From assembly GCA_965205595.1 (NCBI GenBank), contig CBDBHI010000014.1, positions 15,910-79,909 on the forward strand: a stretch of DNA of 64,000 nucleotides. The letters run 5' to 3'. The stretch is from CATQHP01 sp965205595 (GTDB lineage: Bacteria; Acidobacteriota; Terriglobia; Bryobacterales; UBA6623). Position 1 is the stretch's first letter. Every line of letters begins with the position of its first letter. Below, one piece after another: positions 1 through 9,918 of the stretch. Position numbers and translations under genes: made by a program. Below the pieces are notes generated by a model. The model did no database searches. It saw nothing but the letters and a program-made list of their open reading frames with translations, and had not been told where the DNA came from.

Positions 1-1364
1 CGACACCCGTTCCGCGGCTCGGCGGCGTTGCGATCGCGTTTTCGTGGGTCACGGCGCTTGGAGTGTTCGCATACTTCGTTCCCGCGCAATCGACTGTTCT
101 ACTATCCGCACTGGACAAGATCTCGATGATCTTGCCGGCTGCCGCCCTGATATTTGCAATCGGAGTATTCGACGACCTCTACGAGCTCCGACCCTGGCAG
201 AAGCTCGCCGGACAACTGGTCGCGGCGACCTGGATCTACGTGCTCGGCCTGCGCATCGAGGTGATCGCATTCACCGAAATTCCAGGGTCCCACTGGGTTA
301 CGTTTCCGCTTACGGTGCTCTGGCTGCTGGCCTGCACAAATGCTTTTAATCTGATCGATGGTGTCGACGGGCTCGCGTCTGGAGTCGGGTTCTTCGCGAC
401 CGTGACGATGTTTCTCGCGGCGTTGTTGGCTGAGAGTGCCGAGCTGCAGTTGCTGACATTACCGCTGGCGGCGGCGCTGTTGGCGTTCCTTCGCTATAAC
501 TTCAATCCGGCCTCGATCTTTCTGGGGGATAGCGGTAGTCTACTTATCGGCTTCCTGTTGGGAAGCTTTGCAATTATTTGGACCCAGAAATCCGCCACTA
601 TCTTGGGCATGACCGCGCCGGTGTTGGCGCTGGGATTTCCAATCGCGGAGACGGTAATCTCGATTGGGCGGCGATTCCTACGAGGCGCTCCGATTTTCGG
701 AGCCGACCAGGGCCATATCCATCACCGTCTCTTGGAGAAGGGGCTGCGACCCCGGCAGGTAGCAGTCGTGCTCTACGCGACGGCCGGGCTGTTTGCATCG
801 GTCTCGCTGATTATGGCGCAGCCGGAAATTCGCGACCGAGCAATTATTCTTGTCGCGTTCTGCGTCATCTCATGGATTGGCTTTCAGAATCTCGGCTACA
901 CCGAGTTTATTTCAGCTCGCCGCATCCTGTTGGGTGGTACAGTGCGCCGACTCGTTGCTTCCGATATTCGGACTCGCCAGTTCACGGCGGCGCTAGAGTC
1001 GACCGAAAGCTTAGAAGAGGCCTGGAAACTTGCGATAAAGGCCCTGGCGGAATTGGGGTTCTCCCGCGCCTCGCTCGATGTCAATGGAAGTCCCATGAGT
1101 CCGGCCATCTCGTGGAGTGAACGGCTCGGCGACGCCTCCGAGTCCGAGGCGACAAGCTGGAGCTTGCGCATCCCAATTCCTGATCCAGCAAGCGAGTTCG
1201 TCATTGAACGCGGCGTCGGTAGTGCCGGCATGGATCAAGGCCTAGACCAGATTGTCACCTCTCTCCGCGCAGCGTTCCCGGCGCTGATTGAGAATTACCA
1301 AGATAGTCAGGTCCTCAGCCGGCTGCGGCCAAAAGCTCGGGCTGCCGGCGTCGGCGGACGCTAG
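1..1364 (+). CDS. WecA/MraY-family UDP-sugar:undecaprenyl-phosphate sugar-1-phosphate transferase, 5' partial
   Basis: Polytopic membrane enzyme that would transfer a sugar-1-phosphate from a UDP-sugar to undecaprenyl phosphate, the first step of a lipid-linked glycan. The frame is open to the left window edge and begins TPVPRLGGVAI, the family's cytoplasmic signature, so the true start lies outside the window; the first in-window start codon (63) is not the real one. Family motifs follow in order: FDDL, NAFNLIDGVDGLASG, FLGDSGS and HIHHRLLEKG (the His-rich loop of WecA-type enzymes). Many hydrophobic helices lie between them. About 130 residues after the last helices form a soluble C-terminal extension (starting near YTEFISARR) that is not part of the core enzyme and that I do not recognise. 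Exact sugar specificity cannot be told. The gene is followed by purA 208 bp downstream. Confidence 0.88.
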   Translation, partial: TPVPRLGGVAIAFSWVTALGVFAYFVPAQSTVLLSALDKISMILPAAALIFAIGVFDDLYELRPWQKLAGQLVAATWIYVLGLRIEVIAFTEIPGSHWVTFPLTVLWLLACTNAFNLIDGVDGLASGVGFFATVTMFLAALLAESAELQLLTLPLAAALLAFLRYNFNPASIFLGDSGSLLIGFLLGSFAIIWTQKSATILGMTAPVLALGFPIAETVISIGRRFLRGAPIFGADQGHIHHRLLEKGLRPRQVAVVLYATAGLFASVSLIMAQPEIRDRAIILVAFCVISWIGFQNLGYTEFISARRILLGGTVRRLVASDIRTRQFTAALESTESLEEAWKLAIKALAELGFSRASLDVNGSPMSPAISWSERLGDASESEATSWSLRIPIPDPASEFVIERGVGSAGMDQGLDQIVTSLRAAFPALIENYQDSQVLSRLRPKARAAGVGGR

Positions 1365-1572
1365 TCGCTCATCGCCCGGCGGGTCGCGCTCGTTGACCGA
1401 GTATTTCGACCAGAATGGCCTGAGCGGAGGTCGTCCGGATTTACAGACCCAGGGCGCTGGGGTAAGATGAGGTGTAACGTGGGCCGCCTGGCTCACCGCC
1501 TCCCACTCAATTACTCTCGCTCGACATCGCTAGCGATTTCAGCGTTTCTATCGGGGAACTCACGGATTCCTT

Positions 1573-2880
1573 ATGTCTAATCTTGCGGTTTTAGGTCTGC
1601 AATGGGGCGACGAGGGCAAAGGCAAGATTGTCGATTTGCTCGCCGATCGCTTTGACGTCATCGTTCGCAGTCAAGGCGGGCACAACGCCGGCCATACGGT
1701 GAAGGTCGGCGATCAGACCTTCGTTTTGTCGTTGATCCCGAGCGGGATCCTCAGAGAAGGCAAACAGGCGGTCATCGGAAACGGGCTTGTGATCGACCCG
1801 GCAGCGTTAATCAGAGAGATTGAAACTCTGCGAGGCCTAGGCGTCGCCATTGAAGGAAATCTCTTCGTCAGCAACCGCGCTCACGTCATCTTTCCCTACC
1901 ACCCGATGATGGAGCGAATCTCGGAAGCGACGCCGGGCAACCGTAAGATCGGTACGACTTCGCGAGGCATCGGCCCCTGCTACGAAGACAAGATGAATCG
2001 GCGCGGCATCCGAGTCGCCGAATGGATCGAACGCGACATTTTTCCAGATCGCTTCCGCGCGCTGGCGGCAGAGAAAAACGCTGTCGCGAAGGCCCTGGGA
2101 ATCTATGAGCCCTGGGACGTGGAGGCCTGCCTGATCGAGTATCAAGGCTACGCCGATCGGCTGCGTCCACTAGTTTGCGATAGCACGTCGTATCTAAATA
2201 AGGCGCTCAAGGCCGGTAAACGTCTGTTGTTCGAGGGCGCGCAGGCGACGATGCTCGACATCGACTTCGGCACCTACCCCTATTTGACTTCTTCGAATTC
2301 GACGGCGGGTGGGCTTAGCACCGGATCGGGTGTCTCGCCGCGCCTCATCGACGACATCGTCGGAATCACGAAGGCCTACGCCACGAGGGTCGGCGAGGGT
2401 CCGTTCGTTACAGAACTAAACGGCGACGCCGGCGACGCGCTCCGCAAGGCCGGCCACGAATTCGGGACGGTCACGGGCCGCCCCCGGCGATGTGGCTGGT
2501 TTGACATTCCAATGTTGCGGTACGCCCACGCAATCAACCATCTTTCAACGCTGGTCGTAACGAAGCTCGATGTGCTTGATTATCTGGAGCAGATCCCAGT
2601 CTGCACGGGATACCGCTACCGCGGCGAGACGATTGACGAAATGCCGGCATTGACGGAAGTCTACGCGCAGGTCGAACCCGTCTATGAACAGCGGCCGGGT
2701 TGGCATTGCTCAACGGTGGGCATCACCGAGTTCAGTGATCTACCGCAGGCCGCCAAGGACTACGTGACGTTCTTGGAAGACCGCTTGGAAGTCGAAATTG
2801 GTGGGATCTCAACGGGTCCGGAACGCGACCAAACCATAGTCCGGCCTGAATCGGTATTCCAGAAAGTTGTTTCGGCCTAA
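1573..2880 (+). CDS. purA: Adenylosuccinate synthase
   Basis: Cytoplasmic enzyme of AMP synthesis: IMP + aspartate + GTP give adenylosuccinate. The protein is 435 residues, the usual family length. The N-terminal GTP-binding loop is seen as GDEGKGK at residues 12-18, followed by the QGGHNAGHT motif that contains the catalytic His. Further family signatures are GTTSRGIGPCYEDK, LFEGAQATMLDIDFGTYPY and the GRPRRCGWFD stretch that contacts nucleotide. The ATG start lies directly before the conserved N-terminal strand, so the start is secure. The gene reads on the plus strand and converges on a phosphodiesterase gene with only 3 bp between the stops. Confidence 0.97.
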   Translation: MSNLAVLGLQWGDEGKGKIVDLLADRFDVIVRSQGGHNAGHTVKVGDQTFVLSLIPSGILREGKQAVIGNGLVIDPAALIREIETLRGLGVAIEGNLFVSNRAHVIFPYHPMMERISEATPGNRKIGTTSRGIGPCYEDKMNRRGIRVAEWIERDIFPDRFRALAAEKNAVAKALGIYEPWDVEACLIEYQGYADRLRPLVCDSTSYLNKALKAGKRLLFEGAQATMLDIDFGTYPYLTSSNSTAGGLSTGSGVSPRLIDDIVGITKAYATRVGEGPFVTELNGDAGDALRKAGHEFGTVTGRPRRCGWFDIPMLRYAHAINHLSTLVVTKLDVLDYLEQIPVCTGYRYRGETIDEMPALTEVYAQVEPVYEQRPGWHCSTVGITEFSDLPQAAKDYVTFLEDRLEVEIGGISTGPERDQTIVRPESVFQKVVSA

Positions 2881-2883
2881 CGG

Positions 2884-4443
2884 CTAACGACGGGCATCAA
2901 GCGTCGCCGCCACCAGGCTCTGACCTTCCATCTCGGGTGGGACGCTGACGTCGAGCAAGTCGAGAATCGTTGGTGCTAAATCTTTGCCGTCTGGCTCGCC
3001 ATCGGGCCACTCAATATGTGGCGCATTCGGTCCGGCGACCGCCAAAAACCCTTGGGAGGCATGACCGCCGGTTCGTAAATCGTTGTGGCCACCAATGACG
3101 GTACCGTAGCCAGGTGAGTGTACCTCTTCAATCGGCGCCGCCGCGTCCCAGTGCGCGGTGATGTCCGGTAGTAGTTCAAGATAGCGGCCGGCATAGTGGT
3201 CACGTAGCCGTGTGACCTTCTTGATTGCGGGTTTCCCGGTCGCCGGATTAACCAATTCCGCGAGCCGAGCAACAATAAAATCGCACAGAGCTTCGTAATC
3301 TTCACTCGCGACCCGGCCAGACGGGTCCCGGCCCTGCAAGTTGACGCGAAATGCCGGGTTTAGATCGTTATTCGGAACGTATGACGCCCTGACGCTCGGA
3401 TCTAGTTTTTTGGTGCCCATTACCCGACAGATGATGGCGTCTTCGATAGCCTTTGGGAGCAGCCGTTTAACGACGTACTGCAACTGAATCGGGATTGTCG
3501 TTTTGATCCACTGCACGAGACTTCTGCGAACGAAAATACGCTTCTCTGGCGCGCTGCCGGGCTCGATGTTCTCTTCTGCGTTCATTCCCCACAGCTCAAG
3601 TAGAGCTGGGATGAGGTCGCGACCGTGGAACTGGGCCCCCATTCCGTGGCCAGGGAATACGATCACGGTCGCCTCGTCGCCCGCCAATTCTATTAGCCTG
3701 CCGAGCTCTTCATCGATTGCTTGAAAGACGGAGAGCATCGAGTCGCGCAGACCGCTCTTGTCGACAGGATCATAACCTGGGAATCGCTCGTCTTGAAGAT
3801 GCCAAAGCTGATGGCCGGAGCAATGGGACTCTGAGAAGGCACAGAAAAATAAATCCCATTCCCCCCGGTTCAACAGGTCTCGGAAGAGCTCACCGCGTTT
3901 GCGAACAGCTTCGATCAACTGGTTGCGGAGCTTGTGGTATTCGCTGGCGGACCGGCCATGGTTGTCACAACTGTGTAGCGGGTATTCGCCGTGGCGAGCG
4001 ACCAATTCTTGAATCAATTCCGGCGGATGCGATGCCGAGTCACAACGTGTCGCGTGGGCGCCCCAGTTGACGATCTGTACTCCGTTGAAGTCGGGGCCTA
4101 AGGCAATCTTGGGGATGTCGACGATCGCACATCGGCGGGCATGCTCAGACAGCGTAAGCCAGAATTGCTTTCCTTTTGGCGCGTCATCTACCAGCTCCAG
4201 ATCGTAGCTGTTTTGCGCAGGTTGAATGTAATAGTACTTGCCGAGTTCGGCTGAGTTGTTACTGGCGTAGATCGACGGCCAGACTTCGTCGGGAAACTCA
4301 GCGGCCGGCGAGTGGAGATCGGTGCTCTTGCCTTCGCTGAGCAGACGCTGCAGATTCGAAAGCCGATTCTCCGCGCACCATTTGCGGATTAGCGATGGCT
4401 CCGCTGCGTCGAGGGCCACCAAGAGGATGCGAGTTTTCGACAT
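2884..4443 (-). CDS. Type I phosphodiesterase / nucleotide pyrophosphatase (alkaline-phosphatase superfamily)
   Basis: A 519-residue protein of the alkaline-phosphatase fold (type I phosphodiesterase branch). It starts LLVALDAAEPSLI, where the Asp is the first metal ligand in this fold. A VWPSIYASN segment sits where the Ser/Thr nucleophile is expected, ESHCSGH provides histidines, and FPGHGMG replaces the usual SDHG motif, so one Asp ligand of the second metal site is not conserved in its normal position. GGHNDLRTGGHAS near the C-terminus supplies further metal-binding His. No clear signal peptide is visible, so it is probably cytoplasmic. Substrate unknown. A frameshifted alcohol dehydrogenase lies just upstream on the same strand. 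Confidence 0.75.
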   Translation of the reverse strand: MSKTRILLVALDAAEPSLIRKWCAENRLSNLQRLLSEGKSTDLHSPAAEFPDEVWPSIYASNNSAELGKYYYIQPAQNSYDLELVDDAPKGKQFWLTLSEHARRCAIVDIPKIALGPDFNGVQIVNWGAHATRCDSASHPPELIQELVARHGEYPLHSCDNHGRSASEYHKLRNQLIEAVRKRGELFRDLLNRGEWDLFFCAFSESHCSGHQLWHLQDERFPGYDPVDKSGLRDSMLSVFQAIDEELGRLIELAGDEATVIVFPGHGMGAQFHGRDLIPALLELWGMNAEENIEPGSAPEKRIFVRRSLVQWIKTTIPIQLQYVVKRLLPKAIEDAIICRVMGTKKLDPSVRASYVPNNDLNPAFRVNLQGRDPSGRVASEDYEALCDFIVARLAELVNPATGKPAIKKVTRLRDHYAGRYLELLPDITAHWDAAAPIEEVHSPGYGTVIGGHNDLRTGGHASQGFLAVAGPNAPHIEWPDGEPDGKDLAPTILDLLDVSVPPEMEGQSLVAATLDARR

Positions 4444-4473
4444 GCTATCGCTGGCGCCCGGCGGTCGGGCGAG

Positions 4474-5509
4474 CTAGGGCTTCAGGATGACCTTCGTCAG
4501 GTTTGGTTCGCGGCCGTATAAACGGTCGAACATCTCGGGTCCTTTTTCGAGAGGCACTGATGCGCTCAGGATCGGCGCGACGCGAATACTGCCGCGAGCC
4601 ATCAATTCCAAACACGATGGGTAGGCGTTCGATGAGGCGCAAGAGCCGAGCACGGTGACTTCGCGGGTGACCACGCTTTGCAGTCCGAAGCTCACAGTTG
4701 GCGCAATGTTACCGATTAACGTCACGGTGCCGCCTTTGCGGACGCTCTCGATCGACATCGTGACTGTTGCGTCGGCACCGACCGCTTCCATGACGATGTC
4801 GGCTCCAAGCCCATTTGTCATATCGCGAATCAAAGCCGGGACGTCTGCATCGCCTCCAGATTCGACCGTTTCATCGGCCCCGAGCTTCGCGGCGAGTTCA
4901 AGTCGGTCGGGCGGCTAGGTCAACGGCAATAATCCGCCCGCATCCGGCTGTTCGCAGGGCCTGAATCGTCAGCAGTCCGATCATTCCGGCGCCAACGACA
5001 ACCGCCGTGTCCCCAAGTGTGACGTTGGTGCGATTAACGGCGTGAACGGCGACCGAGACGGGTTCGACCATCGCAGCCTCGTCGTAAGGCAGCGATTCCG
5101 GCAATGCAAAAACAATCGATTCGGGTACGGCTACGTACTCGGCGAAGGCGCCGTGGCGCCGGTAGTCGTCGCACGAGACGCCCAGCACCATGCGATCTTC
5201 ACAGAGATTTGGCCGGCCATGTCTGCAGAAAACGCAGCGCGCGCATGAAATCATCGAGTCGAACGTGACCCTCTGACCTGGCAGAAACCGGTTGACGTCG
5301 TTGCCGATTTTGGCGACTTCGCCGGACGCCTCATGCCCCATGATGACCGGCGGAATGCGCCGACCGGAGCTGCCGTCGAAGCCGTGAACATCGCTGCCGC
5401 AAATGCCGCAAGAGTGAACTTTGATCAGGATGTCGTTGTTGCCGATTTCCGGCTCCGCAACGTCGTTGATAACGAGCTTTTTATATTCTTCGAGAACGAG
5501 TGCTTTCAT
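4474..5509 (-). pseudogene. Zinc-dependent alcohol/threonine-type dehydrogenase, single-base frameshift
   Basis: Medium-chain zinc dehydrogenase, about 345 residues if restored. The start is the ATG at 5509 (MKALVLEEYK); an in-frame ATG 84 nt further upstream adds unrelated residues. The N-terminal half has the catalytic zinc motif CGICGSDVHGF, GHEASGEV and the structural-zinc cysteines CARCVFCRHGRPNLC. The nucleotide-binding VVGAGMIGLL follows. Reading then breaks after DLAA: one extra base in the GGG run at 4909-4911 (plus strand) produces a stop, while the next frame continues at once with DRLELAAKLGADETV and runs through the normal C-terminal half to 4474. The break is therefore one nucleotide. 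It may be a real null mutation or a homopolymer error in the sequence. Substrate cannot be told. Confidence 0.85.
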
Positions 5510-5784
5510 AGATGTCGATTCCCTGTCACTATAGCGAGTTGGTTGGTTTGGACGAATTGAGCGAAAGCGCTTCCATTCTGGGGCTTTGTGCAACCTGCGG
5601 GCATTGCGAAGCGCTCAGATCTGATCGCGGTTCACACTTCTATCGCTGTGAGTTGGCGGCGATCGATAAGCGATTTGCAAAGTATCCCCAGTTGCCGGTT
5701 TTGGCGTGTTCCGGATGGTTGATGCGGTCACCCCGCAACGATCAATCACAGTAAGAAGACCGGCCATCGAACCACCAAGACAGG

Positions 5785-6885
5785 CTACGAAAGCGCCCAG
5801 CGAATCATCCGTAAGCTGTCACCTAGTCGAGCGTTTACGCCCAAAGCGGCCGAAGGTTCGTAGCCGCAGTGGACCATGCAGTTTTCGCAGCGCTCGTCGT
5901 TGCCATGGCCGTAGTTTTGCCACGGGGTCTCGCTCATGAGGTCTTCGAAGCGGTCCCAGTGTGCGTCGGTGATGAGGTAGCAGGGGCCTTTCCACCCGCG
6001 TACATTGTAGGTAGGGTTGCCCCAGGCTGTGCAGGGCAGGTCGCGATTACCCTTCAAAAAGTCGACGTACGTTGGAGTTGAGTTGAGCTTGAAGCGATTG
6101 AACAGCTTGTCGACGTGGCGAAATTTTTTGCGTATCTCGTCACGGGTCAGAAAGATATCCTCGTCTTGGACGGCGGAGTAGCCGTAAGCCGGCGAAAGCA
6201 TGTGCCCGTCGACCTCGAATTGTTGCAAGTAGGCGAAGAGTTCTTCGATTTCGCGCATGTCCGTCTCGCGGTAGACGGTCGTGTTGGTGCAGACCATGTG
6301 GCCGGCAGCTTTGGCGGCGCGGATGCCTTCGATCGCTTCCTCGAAAACACCTTCGCGTTCCACAGCCATGTCGTGCGTATCTTTCATGCCGTCGAGGTGG
6401 ACGTTGAAAAAGAAATGCGGGCTGGGCTTGAACTTGTGAACCTGAGAGGAGATGAACATCCCGTTGGTGCAGAGATAGATGTGGCGTTTGCGCGCGAGCG
6501 TCTGTTCGACTAGTTCGGCGATCTCGGGGTACATCATCGGTTCGCCGCCGCAGATCGAGACAACGGGCGCGCCGCACTCGTCGACTGCTGCTAGGCATTT
6601 CTCGAGCGAGATGCGCTCGGTGATGGTGTCTTCGTATTCGCGAATGCGCCCACAACCCGTGCAGGTGAGATTACAAGCGTGCAGCGGCTCAAGCATCAGC
6701 ACCAGCGGGAAGCGCTGCTTGAGCATCGGGTGTGGTTCCGTCTGTTGCTTCGAGGGACTACCTTTCCATATCGGAAATGGAGTATTGGTGGGCTTGGGGT
6801 CGCGCTGCCATTCTGCCTTTGGGAACAATTTGTTCTTCGCGATGTGGGCGCCCATGCGCACCGCACTGCCGAGAGGGAATCTCAC
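5785..6885 (-). CDS. hpnH: HpnH, adenosyl-hopene transferase (radical SAM)
   Basis: Radical SAM enzyme that joins an adenosyl group to diploptene to form adenosylhopane, the first step of hopanoid side-chain extension. The CxxxCxxC cluster motif is C71, C75 and C78 (CNLTCTGC), followed by the GGEPMM glycine-rich SAM motif and the LARKRHIYLCTNG stretch typical of HpnH. I chose the GTG at 6885, whose G is the last base of the shc TAG stop (TAGTG overlap): it gives a 366-residue protein starting RFPLGSAVRMGAHIAKNK, which matches the family N-terminus. Compared with my memory of the family, about 30 residues (roughly 22-55, polar and Pro-rich) seem inserted between this helix and KQRFPLVLMLEPL. 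It is the last gene of the hopanoid block. Confidence 0.92.
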   Translation of the reverse strand: MRFPLGSAVRMGAHIAKNKLFPKAEWQRDPKPTNTPFPIWKGSPSKQQTEPHPMLKQRFPLVLMLEPLHACNLTCTGCGRIREYEDTITERISLEKCLAAVDECGAPVVSICGGEPMMYPEIAELVEQTLARKRHIYLCTNGMFISSQVHKFKPSPHFFFNVHLDGMKDTHDMAVEREGVFEEAIEGIRAAKAAGHMVCTNTTVYRETDMREIEELFAYLQQFEVDGHMLSPAYGYSAVQDEDIFLTRDEIRKKFRHVDKLFNRFKLNSTPTYVDFLKGNRDLPCTAWGNPTYNVRGWKGPCYLITDAHWDRFEDLMSETPWQNYGHGNDERCENCMVHCGYEPSAALGVNARLGDSLRMIRWALS

Positions 6886-8852
6886 TAGAAGCTCCGGCGG
6901 CCGCGGCGGTACTCGCCGAGTGCCATTAGAGGGAAGTACTGGCGGTAGAGGTGGTAGCGGAGATAGAAAACTTTTGGGAAACCCGTGCCGGTAAAGAAGG
7001 CTTCGTCCCACGAGCCGTTTTCGTTTTGGGTTTCGACTAGATAGCGGATCCCGCTGTCCACAGAGCCTGTTTTGTAGTCGTCGGTCGCGAATAGCGCCAT
7101 GAGCGCCCAGGCGGTCTGCGAGGCGGTCGAGTCGCCGTGGATTTTCATCGCCGGGTCGTCGTAGCTGGCGACAGTTTCGCCCCAGCCGCCGTCTTGCTTT
7201 TGGACGGAACGGACCCACTCGCCGGCTCGGATCATGTGAGCTTCGCGCGGGTCTTCGCCGGCGGCGCGCAGGCCACGCAGCGCGAAGCACGTGCCGTAGA
7301 GGTAGTTCACTCCCCAGCGTCCGTACCAGCTGCCGTCTTCTTCTTGGTTGCGGCGGAGGTACTCGACACCTCGGGCGATCGAGGCACTGTATCGCTGTGA
7401 CCCACGACGCGAAAGCGCCTCGACGACGCGGCCGGTGATGTCGGCGCAGGTGGGGTCGAGCATCGCGTTGTGGTCGGCAAAGGGGACGTGTGTAAGTATC
7501 TCGGCGTTGTTGTCGGCGTCGAAGGCAGCCCAGCCGCCATCGGCCGACTGCATCGCGGCCAGCCAGTCGAGGCCGCGGCGCTCGGCTGCTCGCTGGCGCT
7601 CGAGGTCGTTGCCCTCGACAACGTCGAGTGCGAGCAAGACTTTTGCCGTGTCATCGGTGTCCGGGTAGAACTCGTTGGCATGCTCGAAGTACCAACCACC
7701 CGGCTCGGCGCTGGGCTTCTTGACCGACCAGTCGCCTTGTTGGCGAACTTCCTTGCTTACGAGCCAGTCGGCGCCGCGCGCTAGCGCCCACTTGGCGGGT
7801 TCTCCGAGGTCATCCTTTGCGGTGCCGATGGCAAACAGCGTCATCGCCGTATCCCAAACCGGCGAATGGCAGGGTTGCACGCGGAAGCCGTCGTCATCGT
7901 GGATGATGAGAGCGTCGAAACGCTTGAGCTCGCGCTGCAAACGTGGATCGTCGGGCCCGCTGGCGATCTCGCTGAGAGCCATGATGGAATTCATCATGGC
8001 GGGGTAGATAGCGCCTAGACCGTCGGAGTTTTCGAGATGGCGGAGCATCCAGTCGGCGGCCGCATCGATTGCTTTTCGACGGTCCGTTCGGATGCCGGAC
8101 GCTTCCCACAGTTTGAGGCCTTTGTCGACAAGCAGGAAGAATTGTTTCCAGCTCAGCCGTTCCGCGAGATCGGGCTCGTGACCGGAGAAGATCTCGCTGA
8201 TACGAAAACCCCGCGGCACATCCCGCTGCGCCTTCGTGGCGCTGAGCACTGACAGAGGCGCGAGTATTGCGCGACTCCACGACGACATGCCGTAGATGCT
8301 GAAGCGGTTGCTTTCGGGGAAAAGAAATATCTCCGGCGGAATCGAGGCAACCTTCGCGCGCGGGTATACGCCGAAATAACTCAAGTAGATTTTTGTGTAG
8401 CTGTTGGTTGCTTCGACCCCACCTAGGTCGAGGATGGTTTGACGCGCTCGAAGCATGCGGTCATCGTCCGCGTTGAGTCCAGCCACCTTAAGCGAGAAGT
8501 AGGCCTTGACCGATGCGCTGACATTGGCCGGCCCACTGGCATAGATATTCCAACCGCCGTCGGGAAGTTGGTGCTCAAGAATGCGGCGGCAGGCGGCATC
8601 GACGCGTTCACGAGTTGGCGGATTCCAAGTGCCGTCGGGGTCGGGCGGATAGAGCCACAACTGTAGGGCGACGTAATCGGACTGGAGTGTGGTGTCCGCT
8701 TCGAGTTCGCCTACCCAATAGCCCTCCGCGGATTGGCGGTTGAAGAGGTATTCGCAGGCACCGTCGATCGCCGGCTCGATGTCGGTGGTGAGTTCAGCTG
8801 CCCGGGCGCGCGCAACTGCGAGGCCCGCGTTCCACTGTGGCGTGGTGCTCAT
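6885..8852 (-). CDS. shc: Squalene-hopene cyclase
   Basis: Monotopic membrane enzyme that cyclises squalene to hopene and hopanol. The protein is 655 residues, the family's usual size. The catalytic acid motif DTDD is at residues 398-401. Multiple QW repeats are visible: QLPDGGWNIY, QSADGGWAAFD, QEEDGSWYGRWGV, QKQDGGWGE and QNENGSWDE. The C-terminus ends FYLRYHLYRQYFPLMALGEY, typical of hopene cyclases. Its ATG overlaps the ispH stop by ATGA, and its TAG overlaps the hpnH GTG, so the three genes are probably translationally coupled. Confidence 0.96.
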   Translation of the reverse strand: MSTTPQWNAGLAVARARAAELTTDIEPAIDGACEYLFNRQSAEGYWVGELEADTTLQSDYVALQLWLYPPDPDGTWNPPTRERVDAACRRILEHQLPDGGWNIYASGPANVSASVKAYFSLKVAGLNADDDRMLRARQTILDLGGVEATNSYTKIYLSYFGVYPRAKVASIPPEIFLFPESNRFSIYGMSSWSRAILAPLSVLSATKAQRDVPRGFRISEIFSGHEPDLAERLSWKQFFLLVDKGLKLWEASGIRTDRRKAIDAAADWMLRHLENSDGLGAIYPAMMNSIMALSEIASGPDDPRLQRELKRFDALIIHDDDGFRVQPCHSPVWDTAMTLFAIGTAKDDLGEPAKWALARGADWLVSKEVRQQGDWSVKKPSAEPGGWYFEHANEFYPDTDDTAKVLLALDVVEGNDLERQRAAERRGLDWLAAMQSADGGWAAFDADNNAEILTHVPFADHNAMLDPTCADITGRVVEALSRRGSQRYSASIARGVEYLRRNQEEDGSWYGRWGVNYLYGTCFALRGLRAAGEDPREAHMIRAGEWVRSVQKQDGGWGETVASYDDPAMKIHGDSTASQTAWALMALFATDDYKTGSVDSGIRYLVETQNENGSWDEAFFTGTGFPKVFYLRYHLYRQYFPLMALGEYRRGRRSF

Positions 8853-9829
8853 GAAACCGTCGATATTTGAGTCAACTGCTGATGAGCCACCAATTCAGGT
8901 GGGAGAGGAAATTTAACGTCCTCTTCGATGATCTCGACTTCGCGGACGCTAGTAAAATCAAAGTCTTTTAGATAGTCGATGACGCGCTGGACAAGAAACT
9001 CTGGTGCCGACGCTCCGGCGGTGATGGCGACGTTGCGGATGCCGTCAAGCCAGGTAGTATCGATGTCAAGTTCGTCGTCGATCAAGTAGCCGGGAATGCC
9101 GCCATTTTCGCCGACCTCGACCAGGCGTTTGGAGTTCGAGCTGTTCTGGGAGCCGACGACAAGCAGCAGGTCGGCGCGTTCGGCGGTTCGCTTGACGGCT
9201 TGCTGACGGTTTTCCGTGGCGTAACAAATATCCTGAGCGGGCGGCGCCTGGACTGAGGGAAAACGCTTGCGAAGGACGCCGATGATCGCTTCGGCCTCGT
9301 CGAGACTGAGCGTGGTTTGGGTCAGGTAGGCAACGCTCGATGGGTCGGGAACCCGTACCGCTTCGGCCTCTTCGGGGGACGAGACGACGATCGTGCGGTC
9401 CGGGGCCTCGCCCAGCGTGCCGATGACCTCGTCGTGGTCGCGATGGCCGATCAGCAAGATGGTGTTGTGGGCCTTCGCAAATTTGATGGCTTCTAAATGA
9501 ACTTTGGTGACCAGAGGACAAGTGGCATCGATCACTTGAAGGCCCCGTCGCCTAGCGTCGTCACGGACCGATGGCGCCACACCGTGGGCGCTGTAGACTA
9601 CTCGGCCGTCGGCGGGAACTTCTTGCAACTCGTCCACGAAAATTGCACCTCGGCTGGAGAGGTCATTTACAACGTGGCGATTGTGGACTATTTCCTTGCG
9701 GACGTAAATGGGCGGACCGTAAGCATCGAGGGCCAGATCAACGATATCGATGGCCCTAACGACACCGGCACAAAACCCCCGTGGTTTGAGCAGCAAAATC
9801 GATTTCTGGCCGCCGCCGGGCATCAGCAA
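8849..9829 (-). CDS. ispH: 4-hydroxy-3-methylbut-2-enyl diphosphate reductase
   Basis: Last enzyme of the MEP pathway: reduces HMBPP to IPP and DMAPP with an iron-sulfur cluster. The protein is 326 residues. The three cluster cysteines are seen in family contexts: KPRGFCAGVVRAI (C20), DATCPLVTKVH and DICYATENRQ. Other signatures are EIVHN, VYSAHGV, GHRDHDEV, QTTLS and ASAPE. The ATG at 9829 precedes the conserved strand by a few residues. The gene stops inside the shc start (ATGA). Its place between hpnI and shc suggests dedicated supply of isoprenoid precursor to hopanoids; whether another ispH exists elsewhere is unknown. Confidence 0.96.
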   Translation of the reverse strand: MLMPGGGQKSILLLKPRGFCAGVVRAIDIVDLALDAYGPPIYVRKEIVHNRHVVNDLSSRGAIFVDELQEVPADGRVVYSAHGVAPSVRDDARRRGLQVIDATCPLVTKVHLEAIKFAKAHNTILLIGHRDHDEVIGTLGEAPDRTIVVSSPEEAEAVRVPDPSSVAYLTQTTLSLDEAEAIIGVLRKRFPSVQAPPAQDICYATENRQQAVKRTAERADLLLVVGSQNSSNSKRLVEVGENGGIPGYLIDDELDIDTTWLDGIRNVAITAGASAPEFLVQRVIDYLKDFDFTSVREVEIIEEDVKFPLPPELVAHQQLTQISTVS

Positions 9830-9918
9830 TTTCCAAGTATAGCCAATCGACTCTGGGCGAAATTTGAAGGTTGTAGAGCGCTACGAAATAGGGGTGTCGA
9901 AACGAACACCGGCGTAGA

